This document shows positions 25,859 to 33,422 of a stretch of 64,000 nucleotides of DNA, piece by piece (position 1 is the stretch's first letter; every line of letters starts with the position of its first letter). The notes under the pieces are model-generated. The model did not search any database, was not told the DNA's origin, and was given only the letters and a program-made list of their open reading frames with translations. Both the position numbers and the translations under genes were made by a program. The DNA is taken from NCBI GenBank assembly GCA_964631865.1, contig CAZWAK010000013.1, positions 12,802-76,801 on the forward strand, read 5' to 3'. The DNA is from JAFDVL01 sp964631865 (GTDB lineage Bacteria > Acidobacteriota > Blastocatellia > RBC074).

Positions 25859-26209
25859 ATGCTCGGCACGCCGCGTTACAATCGCGAAGCATTGCTGGAC
25901 TTGATTGGGAGGAAAGGTATGATTCCGCTAGAACAGTTAAAACAACACTCCAGTTTTTACCAATTTATTTTGGAAGAAGGACGCGAGGAAGGACGTGAAG
26001 AAGGGCGCAGGGAAGGACGACGGCAAACAATCGTTAACTTCTTCCGAAAGTTAGTAGCGCGACGCTTCCCTAACTTAAAACTCAATAGTGAAATTGAAGC
26101 AGTGGAAGATATAGAGCAACTCAAAGAACTTGCATTGGACTTATCCGAAATTCCCGATGCGAAAACCTTGCGCCGAAAACTCAAAGCTCTGCGCTCCCCC
26201 GTCAACTAA
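25859..26209 (+). CDS. C-terminal remnant of an Rpn/DUF4351-like protein
   Basis: 116 residues from ATG at 25859; ATG at 25919 has the better ribosome site (GGAGGAAAGG). It shows NREALLDLIGRKGMIPL, then a Glu/Gly/Arg helix (EEGREEGREEGRREGRR), RFPNL and a leucine-rich end. This is the tail usually found on recombination-promoting nuclease/transposase-derived proteins. The PD-(D/E)XK nuclease part that should precede it is absent, so it is either a truncated relic or a small expressed domain. It sits between the M16 pair and the B12-binding subunit. Confidence 0.5.
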   Translation: MLGTPRYNREALLDLIGRKGMIPLEQLKQHSSFYQFILEEGREEGREEGRREGRRQTIVNFFRKLVARRFPNLKLNSEIEAVEDIEQLKELALDLSEIPDAKTLRRKLKALRSPVN

Positions 26210-26228
26210 GCATCGCCACAACAACTTT

Positions 26229-26633
26229 ATGGCAGAACCCAAAATCAGAGTCTTACTCGCCAAGCCCGGTCTCGATGGCCATGATCGCGGCGTCAAAGTG
26301 ATTGCCCGTGCGTTGCGCGATGCCGGGATGGAAGTCATCTACACGGGCTTGCGGCAAACGCCCGAAATGATCGTCAGCGCAGCGGTGCAGGAAGATGTGC
26401 AAATCGTTGGGCTTTCGATTCTCTCCGGCGCACACATGACGATCTTTCCGCGTGTCGCGGAATTGATGAAAGAACGCGGGCTGGACGATGTGCTGCTCTT
26501 TGGCGGCGGCATCATTCCTGACGACGATATTCCGAAGCTCAAAGAAAAAGGCGTATCGGAAGTCTTTTTGCCGGGCGCTTCGACCGAAGACATCATCAAG
26601 TTCATTCTTGACAATGTACCGCCGCGCGAATAA
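26229..26633 (+). CDS. cobalamin-binding small subunit of acyl-CoA mutase
   Basis: 134 residues, the B12-binding Rossmann domain alone. The signature GLDGHDRGVKVIA contains DxHxxG, whose His becomes the lower cobalt ligand, followed by GLSILSGAH and GGGIIPDDD, which hold the nucleotide tail. It pairs with the large subunit at 21056. Start at ATG 26229, where MAEPKIRVLLAKPG is the usual N-terminus; the longer frame overlaps the Rpn-like gene. Confidence 0.92.
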   Translation: MAEPKIRVLLAKPGLDGHDRGVKVIARALRDAGMEVIYTGLRQTPEMIVSAAVQEDVQIVGLSILSGAHMTIFPRVAELMKERGLDDVLLFGGGIIPDDDIPKLKEKGVSEVFLPGASTEDIIKFILDNVPPRE

Positions 26634-26641
26634 AAACGAAG

Positions 26642-27412
26642 GTGATATTTTCAGCCGCTCCATTTCAATCACTCGCCCAATCCTGTCGTGATAGCGCCGT
26701 CGCGCTGCTCTATCCCACGCGCTGTCGTGTTTGCAGCGCGATGATTGACGCGCTGGACGATGGTGTAGCGTGTCGGCATTGTTGGCACGCAGCAGAAACC
26801 GCGCGGCTGGATTTTGATTATTGTGTGAAATGCGACGCGTCGTTGCCACGTTTGCAATTACAAGCCCAGGGGCGGCGCTGCGGTTGGTGCGACGAACTCG
26901 CGTTTACCGCCGCGCGGGCGTGTGGCCTCTATCGCGGCGCGTTTCGGGAAAGCGTGTTGCGGCTCAAAGTGCAGCCGGAACTGCCTGCGCATCTGCGCCG
27001 CTTGCTCCGCGAGACCTTTTGGCTGCTGCCGAATGCGCAAGCCATCGAAGCCATCCTGCCTGTGCCGTTGCATCCCACGCGCGAGCAGGAACGACAATTC
27101 AATCAAGCGGAAATTCTGGCGCGCGCGTTGTCTCGCATGACCGCCTTACCGGTTCTGCGTTCGGCGCTCATCCGCACCAAAGCGACGGAACTTCATCGCG
27201 GCGGCCTGGATGCACAAGCGCGGCAGCAATCGTTACAGGGGGCGTTCGCTGTACGCGCGCCCCGCTTGCTGGAACGACGCGCTCTCCTGCTGGTGGATGA
27301 TGTGATGACGACAGGCGCGACCGCACACGAAATTGCGCGAACGTTACAGGCGAGCGGCGCACAGGAAATCAGCGTCCTCACACTCGCCAGAGCCAATCGT
27401 TCGACCCTCTAA
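26642..27412 (+). CDS. ComF family amidophosphoribosyltransferase-like protein
   Basis: 256 residues, GTG start 8 bp after the mutase subunit. N-terminal zinc finger with CRVCSAM, CRHCW, CVKC and CGWC cysteine pairs (about 28-85). Then ILPVPLHPTRE, RGFNQ-like RQFNQAEILA and the PRPP loop LLVDDVMTTGAT near 220. ComF proteins act in competence DNA uptake in some bacteria. In others they are of unclear function; no other com genes are nearby. Confidence 0.9.
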   Translation: MIFSAAPFQSLAQSCRDSAVALLYPTRCRVCSAMIDALDDGVACRHCWHAAETARLDFDYCVKCDASLPRLQLQAQGRRCGWCDELAFTAARACGLYRGAFRESVLRLKVQPELPAHLRRLLRETFWLLPNAQAIEAILPVPLHPTREQERQFNQAEILARALSRMTALPVLRSALIRTKATELHRGGLDAQARQQSLQGAFAVRAPRLLERRALLLVDDVMTTGATAHEIARTLQASGAQEISVLTLARANRSTL

Positions 27413-27658
27413 GCCCGCCGCCCACAAGCGTTTTTTCCGGTCGGCGCACAGCGCGCATTTTCGGGCGGAAGATTTTGCGGAAAACCACTTGCCATCTGCC
27501 CGCTTCGCTGCTTAACATGACTGCGCCTTTAGCAAATCGAAGTTGCCCGCGCACCCTGATTTGAAAACGACTGATTCGTAACGAAACCAATGAGCACACG
27601 TTTTGTAGCCCCGACAACACACAGGATTATCTATCAACGATCTTTATAAGGAACCACA

Positions 27659-28681
27659 ATGAAACTTTCCTGGCGCAGTTTGGTGACCGATGATTTAGGC
27701 ATAGACCTCGGCACATCTCGTACTCGTGTTTTTGCGCGCGGACGCGGCATCGTCGTTAATGAACCCTCTTTGCTGGCCTACGACAAACCCAGTCGTGAAG
27801 TCGTAGCCGTTGGACTCGAAGCGTTGGAACTGGAAGGCCGCGCTTCGGAAGATACGCAAATCGTCAGCCCGCTGCACGATGGCGTGGTCGCGGATTCGTA
27901 CCTCGCGGGCAAATTGCTCGAAAGCTACATTCGAAAGGCGCGCGACGGACGCTCGCATTTTTCGCGCCGCGTGATTCTGGCCGTGCAAGCCGATGCTTCC
28001 GACATCGAACATTATGCGTTGCAATACGCCGCGCGCGAAGCAGGTGTCAACAACATCAACTTCGTCAACAAAGGTTTGGCCGTGACGCTCGGCGCAGGCT
28101 TCGACGCAGAAGATCAACGCGCGTCGCTCGTCGTGGATGTGGGCGCAGGCACGACGACGGTCGCCGCCGTGATTCACAATCACGTCATTTTCTCGCGCAC
28201 GATTCGTGTCGGCGGCAATGATCTCGACGTCGCCATCGCCAACATGATCAAGTACAACCACAGCCTGCTCGTCGGCCCGCGCACGGCGGAGCGCGTCAAG
28301 ATTGAACTCGGTTGTGCGGTGCAACTCGAAACCGAACAAACCACCAACGTCAAAGGCCGCAGCACAGTCACAGGCAGCCCGGAAATGGCTGTCATCAACA
28401 GCGTCGAGATTTACGAAGCGATTGAACCCATCGTTGCGCGCATCATCAAATCCATTGAAGACTCGCTCGAAGCCTTGCCGCCTGAAGCCTCCGGCGACAT
28501 TTATGATCGCGGCCTGGTGCTGGCCGGCGGCGGCGCGTTGTTGTCGGGCTTCGATGAGCGGTTGTCGAAAGAAAGTGAATTGTCGGTGCAATTGGCCGAA
28601 AGCCCGGCGCGGGCGGTCGTGCGCGGACTTGGCGTGCTGTTCGAGAATCAAGCGTTGCTGCGCCGCGCGATTATCAAATAA
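27659..28681 (+). CDS. mreB: MreB/Mbl-type actin-like rod-shape protein
   Basis: 340 residues, AAGGAA before the start. Actin-fold motifs: phosphate-1 GIDLGTSRTRVF, phosphate-2 VVDVGAGTTTVA near 160, and adenosine site LAGGGALLSGFDE near 285. The typical GKGIVLNEP is present as GRGIVVNEP. MreB filaments under the membrane direct lateral wall synthesis. It is not followed by mreC/mreD, so it is either a secondary paralogue or the operon is split. The 245-bp gap before it presumably holds its promoter. Confidence 0.88.
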   Translation: MKLSWRSLVTDDLGIDLGTSRTRVFARGRGIVVNEPSLLAYDKPSREVVAVGLEALELEGRASEDTQIVSPLHDGVVADSYLAGKLLESYIRKARDGRSHFSRRVILAVQADASDIEHYALQYAAREAGVNNINFVNKGLAVTLGAGFDAEDQRASLVVDVGAGTTTVAAVIHNHVIFSRTIRVGGNDLDVAIANMIKYNHSLLVGPRTAERVKIELGCAVQLETEQTTNVKGRSTVTGSPEMAVINSVEIYEAIEPIVARIIKSIEDSLEALPPEASGDIYDRGLVLAGGGALLSGFDERLSKESELSVQLAESPARAVVRGLGVLFENQALLRRAIIK

Positions 28682-28693
28682 ATTCCCAGTGAT

Positions 28694-28760
28694 GTAGCGC
28701 GATTTGCTAAATCGCGGGCAGTCTTTAGTGCGGCCCCGCGATTTGGCAAATCGCGCTACA
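28694..28760. repeat. dispersed repeat 'gtagcgcgatttgctaaatcgcgg', intact copy
   Basis: GTAGCGCGATTTGCTAAATC (28694) and its near-perfect reverse complement gatttggcaaatcgcgctac (to 28760), 12 bp after the mreB stop. It is the same family as 17838-17960. Confidence 0.85.
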
Positions 28761-28951
28761 CTGTTTTGCAGCGCACTCATCCACCTCAACAGAATGTATG
28801 AGCGAAATTAAATATCCCCAGATTTAGAGAAACTGCTTTTTTCTGCGCCTGCGGCAATGCTACAATGCGGCTTCCCTTTTGAATTGTAGATTTTTTGTTT
28901 GTTTGAGGTGCAGCTTTCCCAATACGATTTCTCGCGGTTAACCATTCCGAA

Positions 28952-29005
28952 GCTCAGGTTAGCGCGCTAGTTCCGAAACGGCGCGTGACAATATTGCGCC
29001 TGAGC
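28952..29005 (+). other. possible structured leader upstream of HNH gene
   Basis: GCTCAGG (28952) pairs with CCTGAGC (29005), enclosing further GC-rich segments (gcgcgctag, gcgcgtgac). It could be an RNA hairpin or chance; I recognise no known riboswitch. Confidence 0.25.
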
Positions 29006-29139
29006 TTGCCTTCCTCGTCTTTCCCCCTTCAATCATTTGATCCCTTAGCAATCATCATTAACCAATCAACTCGTGTGCGCGCGTGGGCAGGTTCGTGGAC
29101 TGCCGCGCGTTCGCCTCACGCACGCGGAAAGGATTGCCT

Positions 29140-29649
29140 ATGAATGGTCGGGTTTTGGTTTTGAATTCAACGTATGAACCCATCAATGTTTGTACACAAC
29201 GACGCGCGATTGTCCTGGTCTTGAAAGGTCTTGCGCGGACGGAAGAACGCACAGCCCATGACCTCCGCACGTCGCGGCGGGCCTATCCTGCGCCGTCCGT
29301 CATTCGGTTGCTCGAATATGTTCACATTCCGTTCGAGCGCAAAAGCCTCTCGCGCAAAAACATTCTGCTGCGCGATCACAACACCTGTCAGTATTGCGGA
29401 CAAGTCTTCAATCCGGCGGAGTTGACGCTGGATCACGTCTTTCCGCGTTCGCGCGGCGGGCATTCCAATTGGGACAATTTGGTCGCGTGTTGCAAACGCT
29501 GCAACAATCGCAAAGGCAACGCAACACCGGAAGAAGCTGGGATGCGGCTCATCAAACGCCCGCAAGCCTTCAGCCTGCACGTCAATCGCCAGATCATGCG
29601 CTACCTCGGTCGCAGCGATGAGGCGTGGCGTAAATATCTGTTTTATTAA
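29140..29649 (+). CDS. HNH endonuclease family protein
   Basis: 169 residues from MNGRVLVLN at 29140, the usual start of this family, with GGAAAGGA upstream. Core HNH: a CQYCG zinc knuckle, LDHVFPRSRGG (catalytic His), NLVACCKRCNNRKGN. The family is small, widespread and often treated as housekeeping rather than phage. The GNAT gene begins on the next base after its stop, so the two are probably co-transcribed. Confidence 0.9.
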   Translation: MNGRVLVLNSTYEPINVCTQRRAIVLVLKGLARTEERTAHDLRTSRRAYPAPSVIRLLEYVHIPFERKSLSRKNILLRDHNTCQYCGQVFNPAELTLDHVFPRSRGGHSNWDNLVACCKRCNNRKGNATPEEAGMRLIKRPQAFSLHVNRQIMRYLGRSDEAWRKYLFY

Positions 29650-30165
29650 ATGCGACTTGAACTTCCGCATTGTACGCTGCGCCCCTGGCATCCCGATGAT
29701 GTCGCAGCCCTCGTGCGACACGCCAATAATCGCAACATCTGGCGCAACGTGCGCGACCGCTTCCCCCATCCCTACACGCAAGAAGACGCTGAACTCTGGG
29801 TCAGTCTCGCCAACAACAATCCGTATGAACCGGCGCTGGCGATTGCAGTCAACGGCGAAGCGGTCGGCGGCATCGGCTTGATCTTCGGGCACGACATTGA
29901 TCGGCGCTCGGCGGAAATCGGGTATTGGCTGAGCGAAGACTATTGGGGACGCGGGATCACGACCGAAGCTGTGCGCGGCTTGACGGCCTACGCTTTTCAA
30001 CATTTCGATCTGGCGCGGATTTGGGCTTGCGTGTTTGAGTGGAACCCCAGTTCGATGCGCGTGCTGGAAAAGGCGGGCTTTGTGCGCGAAGGGATTTTAC
30101 GCAAGGCCGCGACGAAAGACCGGCAAACAATTGATGTGGTGATGTTCGCCATCGTGCGCGATTGA
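29650..30165 (+). CDS. GNAT family N-acetyltransferase (RimJ/RimL type)
   Basis: 171 residues. It starts directly after the HNH stop. It shows LRPWHPDD at the N-terminus, EIGYWLSEDYWGRGITTEAV (acetyl-CoA pyrophosphate-binding QxxGxG/A-like segment) and VFEWNPSSMRVLEKAGFVREG, the RimJ/RimL hallmark. It transfers acetyl from acetyl-CoA to an amine, either a protein N-terminus or a small molecule. The stop is immediately followed by the left arm of a large inverted repeat. Confidence 0.92.
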   Translation: MRLELPHCTLRPWHPDDVAALVRHANNRNIWRNVRDRFPHPYTQEDAELWVSLANNNPYEPALAIAVNGEAVGGIGLIFGHDIDRRSAEIGYWLSEDYWGRGITTEAVRGLTAYAFQHFDLARIWACVFEWNPSSMRVLEKAGFVREGILRKAATKDRQTIDVVMFAIVRD

Positions 30166-30683
30166 TTTCATTTCCCAGTTTCCACTTGTCATTTTTCATT
30201 TTTCATTGCTTGCCGACGCGTGCAGTTTTCTTTGACGCGGTAAAAATGCGGCAGAGTTCTTTGCATTCTGTGGCGATGTCATGCAGCAGTTCTTGGGTTA
30301 TAACTGACTGCGATCAATGACACGCAACCAGATGGAAGTCTCGTTTAATTCTTTCAGCACCACGCCCAATTTATGCACAAAATCGGCGTGACTTTCTGCG
30401 CCGCGTGCTTCTCCATAATTGGGAGCAGGTGACGTGCCGGAGCGGAGAATTTGCCCGGCAATATGTTTTCCGGCGGGTGTTTTTGGCAAAGCGGCAGAAA
30501 GCCAGATGATGCGAACCGCAAAATCAATCAGGCGTTCTTCAAGTTCATCCGCTTTCGATTGGGTAGTTTTCGGCGTAGTTTCATTTTCCATAATTGATCT
30601 CTCCCTATTCGATTCTCATTGCTGGTAACTGTGGCCTCTGCGACAATGACAAATGAAAAATGACAAGTGGGAAATGGGAAATG
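30166..30683. mobile_element. inverted-repeat-bounded element carrying a four-helix-bundle gene
   Basis: Left arm 30166-30208 (atttcatttcccagtttcca, then cttgtcatttttcattttt...) and right arm 30644-30683 (caatgacaaatgaaaaatga, then caagtgggaaatggg...) are reverse complements apart from a few small differences. The only gene inside is the minus-strand four-helix-bundle gene, whose stop codon is formed by the left arm. The arms use the same 'catttttcattt' words as the gene-less hairpin at 45913-46019. Mobility is an inference. Confidence 0.5.
30203..30591 (-). pseudogene. four-helix-bundle protein (S23/bAvd-like), frameshifted
   Basis: The first 97 residues (30591 to 30301) are typical: RLIDFAVRIIWLSAALP, then GQILRSGTSPAPNYGEA, then LKELNETSIWLRVID. 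The frame then stops at TAA (30298-30300). One base over, the family C-terminus continues (ITQELLHDIATECKELCRIF, ending KKTARVGKQ) to TGA at 30203. A single-base loss near 30300 therefore truncates it, or the base is a sequencing error. Intact length would be about 130 residues, normal for the family. Related proteins occur inside 23S rRNA intervening sequences and as Avd of diversity-generating retroelements; no reverse transcriptase is here. Confidence 0.8.
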
Positions 30684-30717
30684 GTGTGGAAGCACGCAGA
30701 TCCAATGAAATGAATCT

Positions 30718-31380
30718 ATGAACAAAGCCCTATTGCCGCCTACGACCAAAGGCCGCAAGCACGAACAGGAAGCGCGCCGCATTCGTTCGTTCGCGGGACT
30801 CAAACGCGATGACGAACCGCTCGACCCGTTCGCGCTCGCACCGTATGCCGGGTTGTTGGTCGTAGACTTCAATCAAATCGAAGGACTCTCCGAACAGGCG
30901 CGTAATCATTTGCTTGGCGAAGGCGCGAACGATTGGTCAGGCGGCACGTTCACGCGACTGTTGCCCAACGGCAGACAACTGGTGATTCTGAATCCCAAAC
31001 ACGGTTTGCAGCGGCATCAAGCCACGTTGATGGAAGAAGTCTGTCACGTTTTTCTCGGCCATAAAGCGAACAAACTCGAAATCACCAAAACCAACGAACA
31101 AGGCCAAATCGTCGCGCGCGATTATCACGACGAAGACGAAGAAGAAGCCTACGCTGTCGGCGCAGCCGCATTGGTTCCGTACGCCGCCTTGCATCGCTTC
31201 ATCTCGATGGGCAAAACCACCTATCAAATCGCCAAGCATTTCGGCGTCAGCCGTCCGCTCGTAATCTATCGCATTCAAATCTCCATGCTCTGGCCCGAAT
31301 ACAAAAAACGCCACCCGGCGGAAGTCGAAGAATACAATCAAAAATACAATCAAGCGTCTGCCAGGTCGGGGAAAGCATAG
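30718..31380 (+). CDS. ImmA/IrrE-like metallo-endopeptidase family protein, altered zinc motif
   Basis: 220 residues. The region TLMEEVCHVFLGHK aligns with the HExxH...H zinc helix of ImmA/IrrE proteins, but the first His is Glu (EEVCH). The downstream acidic helix EEEAYAVGAAALVPYAAL carries the usual third ligand. An HTH-like segment follows (TYQIAKHFGVSRPLVIYRI). Canonical members cleave phage or stress repressors. With the first His missing, catalysis is doubtful unless the next His (FLGH) takes over. It lies just outside the tRNA-Glu island and ends 23 bp before a strong hairpin. Confidence 0.75.
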   Translation: MNKALLPPTTKGRKHEQEARRIRSFAGLKRDDEPLDPFALAPYAGLLVVDFNQIEGLSEQARNHLLGEGANDWSGGTFTRLLPNGRQLVILNPKHGLQRHQATLMEEVCHVFLGHKANKLEITKTNEQGQIVARDYHDEDEEEAYAVGAAALVPYAALHRFISMGKTTYQIAKHFGVSRPLVIYRIQISMLWPEYKKRHPAEVEEYNQKYNQASARSGKA

Positions 31381-31403
31381 CAACCTCGTGCCCCCGACGC
31401 GAC

Positions 31404-31450
31404 CATCGCAAAAGGCTTACCGATGCAACACCGATAAGCCTTTTGCGATG
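31404..31450. terminator. terminator-like perfect hairpin
   Basis: CATCGCAAAAGGCTTA and TAAGCCTTTTGCGATG form a perfect 16-bp stem around a 15-base loop. It can serve the 30718-31380 gene. It also lies directly beyond the tRNA-Glu 3' half at 31453, so before the island inserted it was probably the tRNA terminator. Confidence 0.7.
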
Positions 31451-31496
31451 AATGGCGACCCGTACGGGATTTGAACCCGTGTTACCGCCGTGAAAG
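31451..31496. repeat. attL: 46-bp direct repeat with displaced 3' part of tRNA-Glu
   Basis: Identical to 40948-40993 over 46 bp. It contains the tRNA-Glu segment from the anticodon loop through the T arm to CCA (minus strand) but no 5' half, so it is not a functional tRNA. Identity stops just past the anticodon, where tyrosine integrases commonly cross over. Confidence 0.92.
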
Positions 31497-31857
31497 TGCC
31501 AACCAGCCATTTTGGATGTATTTGTATCTGCACGTATAAGTTAGTATAAATCAGTTATTTAGATCGCTCACTTTGCCGCTATAATTGGTATCCTTTGGGA
31601 TGGTTTTGTACCTATTTGTAGTACATTTCGTCACCGTAGCGTCACCGATAAAAAGCAAGTAAACATTTTCCTACATCCTGTTGTTACAATCACCCTTGCC
31701 AGCGAAAATCAACGGGCGTACACTGCGCTTTCTCAGAGACAACAGCCGATCCCCCAATCAGCGCCTTAGCAGAGACTTTGGCCATATCTGCCGAAAAGCA
31801 TTACTCCTCATAGTACACCTGAACCGATGCAGGTAATTAGCCTACAGAGAGTTGATT
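31497..31857. other. AT-rich left end of the island, no gene
   Basis: 361 bp without a credible gene. At 31629-31656 it contains CGTCACCGTAGCGTCACC, which matches 17 of 18 bases of the integrase 3' end (40883-40900). It presumably also carries the promoter for the gene at 31858. Confidence 0.55.
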
Positions 31858-32916
31858 ATGCTTCAGAAAAAATCAGTTATACGCTTCTCACATCTGATAG
31901 TTTTCACGTCTTTAGCTTTCACACTTCCCTTACTTGGGCGCGCGCAAGACTTGCCGCAAAACGAGCAGGCAGTATTAGCTAATAAGGATGTTTTGCAAAT
32001 GGTCAAACTTGGGTTTTCCGCCGAACTCGTTGGGGCAAAAATAAAATCTTCAAAAACTCAATTTGACACTTCTCCATCTGCGCTAATAGAACTGAAACAA
32101 AATGGCGTGCCTGAAAGCATACTTGTACTTATGGTTGAAGCGGGCGGGCGGAATAAAGTCGCATCTTCTGCCAAATTAGAATCTCAGCAGGATGCAGCCC
32201 GATCCGCAATTAAGGCCCTGAGACGACTGGTTAGCTCTACCGAGGTTGGAATTAGTTACGTTAACTACACCCCTCTCGTCGCGGATGTGAAAACAGAGGT
32301 TGAAGATGCTTTGTCTAAAATGGAGAGTGGAGGATTAAAAACTGCCCTTCAATCATCTCTCGATGAATTTTCATTTGCGGCTACCGTTTGGCAAGCAACT
32401 TGGCGAAATGATTTTGTTGATGGCCGACTTAGAGATATTGCTATCAATAGATATGGCGTTCCCAAGAGAGGCTGGCTAAAAGTCGTATGGCGCACTGACT
32501 TCCTTACAGCCATTTGGAGGCAGGCGCGAAATCAATTTGAAATAGCCAATAACATCCAATCGCAAATGGCCAATACCGCTGATGCTTCGGCGCGCGCGGA
32601 AGATGGCCTTGTAGGAGCCTGGAAATTAAGTGTCGAGAACAATGGACAACGAGCAGACTTTGATATGACCGTCATTCGTAAAGGAGACTCGTACTTTGCA
32701 ACGTTACGCTCGCCTTTTGGGAATACTAATGAAACTCAGATCATAAAAAGTGGCGACGAATTTTCGTTTAGCATTTCAGAGATACAGGGCAAGCAGACGC
32801 TTACTGCCCAAATTAAAGGCGCTGTCATTCAAAACACCATTCAAGGAAATATGACCTATAGCAATGGGCGAGCGTCGGGAACGTTTCCAGTTTCAGGAAT
32901 AAAATTGTCAAATTGA
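31858..32916 (+). CDS. secreted protein of unknown function with 'KDVLQMVKLGFS' motif
   Basis: 352 residues from ATG 31858; TTG at 31852 is less likely. Signal peptide 1-30 (LIVFTSLAFTLPLLGRAQ). Residues about 40-95 hold KDVLQMVKLGFSAELVGAKI, then TQFDTSPSALIELKQNGVPE. I associate this helical motif with secreted Acidobacteriota proteins and know no function for it. The C-terminal 120 residues read as a beta-sandwich (LVGAWKLSVENNGQRADFDM, then GKQTLTAQIKG, IQGNMTY). It is the only non-mobility gene at the left end of the island, thus probably cargo. Confidence 0.6.
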   Translation: MLQKKSVIRFSHLIVFTSLAFTLPLLGRAQDLPQNEQAVLANKDVLQMVKLGFSAELVGAKIKSSKTQFDTSPSALIELKQNGVPESILVLMVEAGGRNKVASSAKLESQQDAARSAIKALRRLVSSTEVGISYVNYTPLVADVKTEVEDALSKMESGGLKTALQSSLDEFSFAATVWQATWRNDFVDGRLRDIAINRYGVPKRGWLKVVWRTDFLTAIWRQARNQFEIANNIQSQMANTADASARAEDGLVGAWKLSVENNGQRADFDMTVIRKGDSYFATLRSPFGNTNETQIIKSGDEFSFSISEIQGKQTLTAQIKGAVIQNTIQGNMTYSNGRASGTFPVSGIKLSN

Positions 32917-32940
32917 ACAGTGCAATCAACGCCCCGCCCC

Positions 32941-33420
32941 TCACTTCTTCCCCTTCTTCGTCTGCTTCCCGATTGGCGCGCTCAGTAAAGGCAGTCCGGC
33001 ACGTTCACGAAATTCTTGATGTATGATATGTCGGCGCTTTGGAATGCGAAAGCCCCACGTAGCAGCCAGCTTATCTGCGCGCTCTTCTTCCAATGGATCG
33101 TACATGTGTGGCGCAATTTGCGCCGTCTCCCAAGTATGCGCGATCTCATGCGCCACAAGGTATTCCGCATCAGGACGTTTCCCAATGTTGCTGTTGAGAG
33201 TTACAAGCCAGCGATCTTTCACCGTTCCGAAGCGTTCGAGTATAGACGCGGGATATGCCTGCCCATATAAATCACTCCCAAAAGTAATGTAGGCGATCCC
33301 GCGTAATGCGTGCTGTTGCACATCGGCGGGAAGGCGGAGGATCGTGCGGCAAATAACAGCCCTAATTTCATCCTCGATCCAAGGCTGTTCTAAGGCATAC
33401 CAAACTTCATCAAAATCCAT
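32941..33420 (-). CDS. small zinc metallopeptidase (HEIAH) coupled to HTH gene
   Basis: 159 residues. The gluzincin-type zinc motif HEIAHTWE is near residue 92, with a downstream acidic helix EEERADKLAATWGF giving the third ligand, the arrangement seen in ImmA/IrrE peptidases. The tail is Lys-rich. It starts 2 bp after the stop of the HTH gene 33423-33662. In ICEBs1 and several phages, ImmA-type peptidases cleave the neighbouring repressor to release the element; this pair has the same layout, though the HTH is of excisionase/MerR rather than XRE type. That role is inference. Confidence 0.7.
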   Translation of the reverse strand: MDFDEVWYALEQPWIEDEIRAVICRTILRLPADVQQHALRGIAYITFGSDLYGQAYPASILERFGTVKDRWLVTLNSNIGKRPDAEYLVAHEIAHTWETAQIAPHMYDPLEEERADKLAATWGFRIPKRRHIIHQEFRERAGLPLLSAPIGKQTKKGKK

Positions 33421-33422
33421 TA

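Larger units (their letters stand above)
28682..29139. other. intergenic region, 458 bp
   Basis: Contains the dispersed hairpin at 28694-28760, a possible structured leader (28952-29005) and AT-rich sequence around 28880-28920 that could hold the promoter of the HNH gene. No coding sequence seen. Confidence 0.5.

Noticed and set aside
28952..29005. Known riboswitch upstream of the HNH gene
   Set aside because: There is one GC-rich stem but no conserved core of any class I recognise, so I list it only as a possible structure.
30203..30591. Diversity-generating retroelement suggested by the Avd-like gene
   Set aside because: No reverse transcriptase, template repeat or variable repeat nearby.
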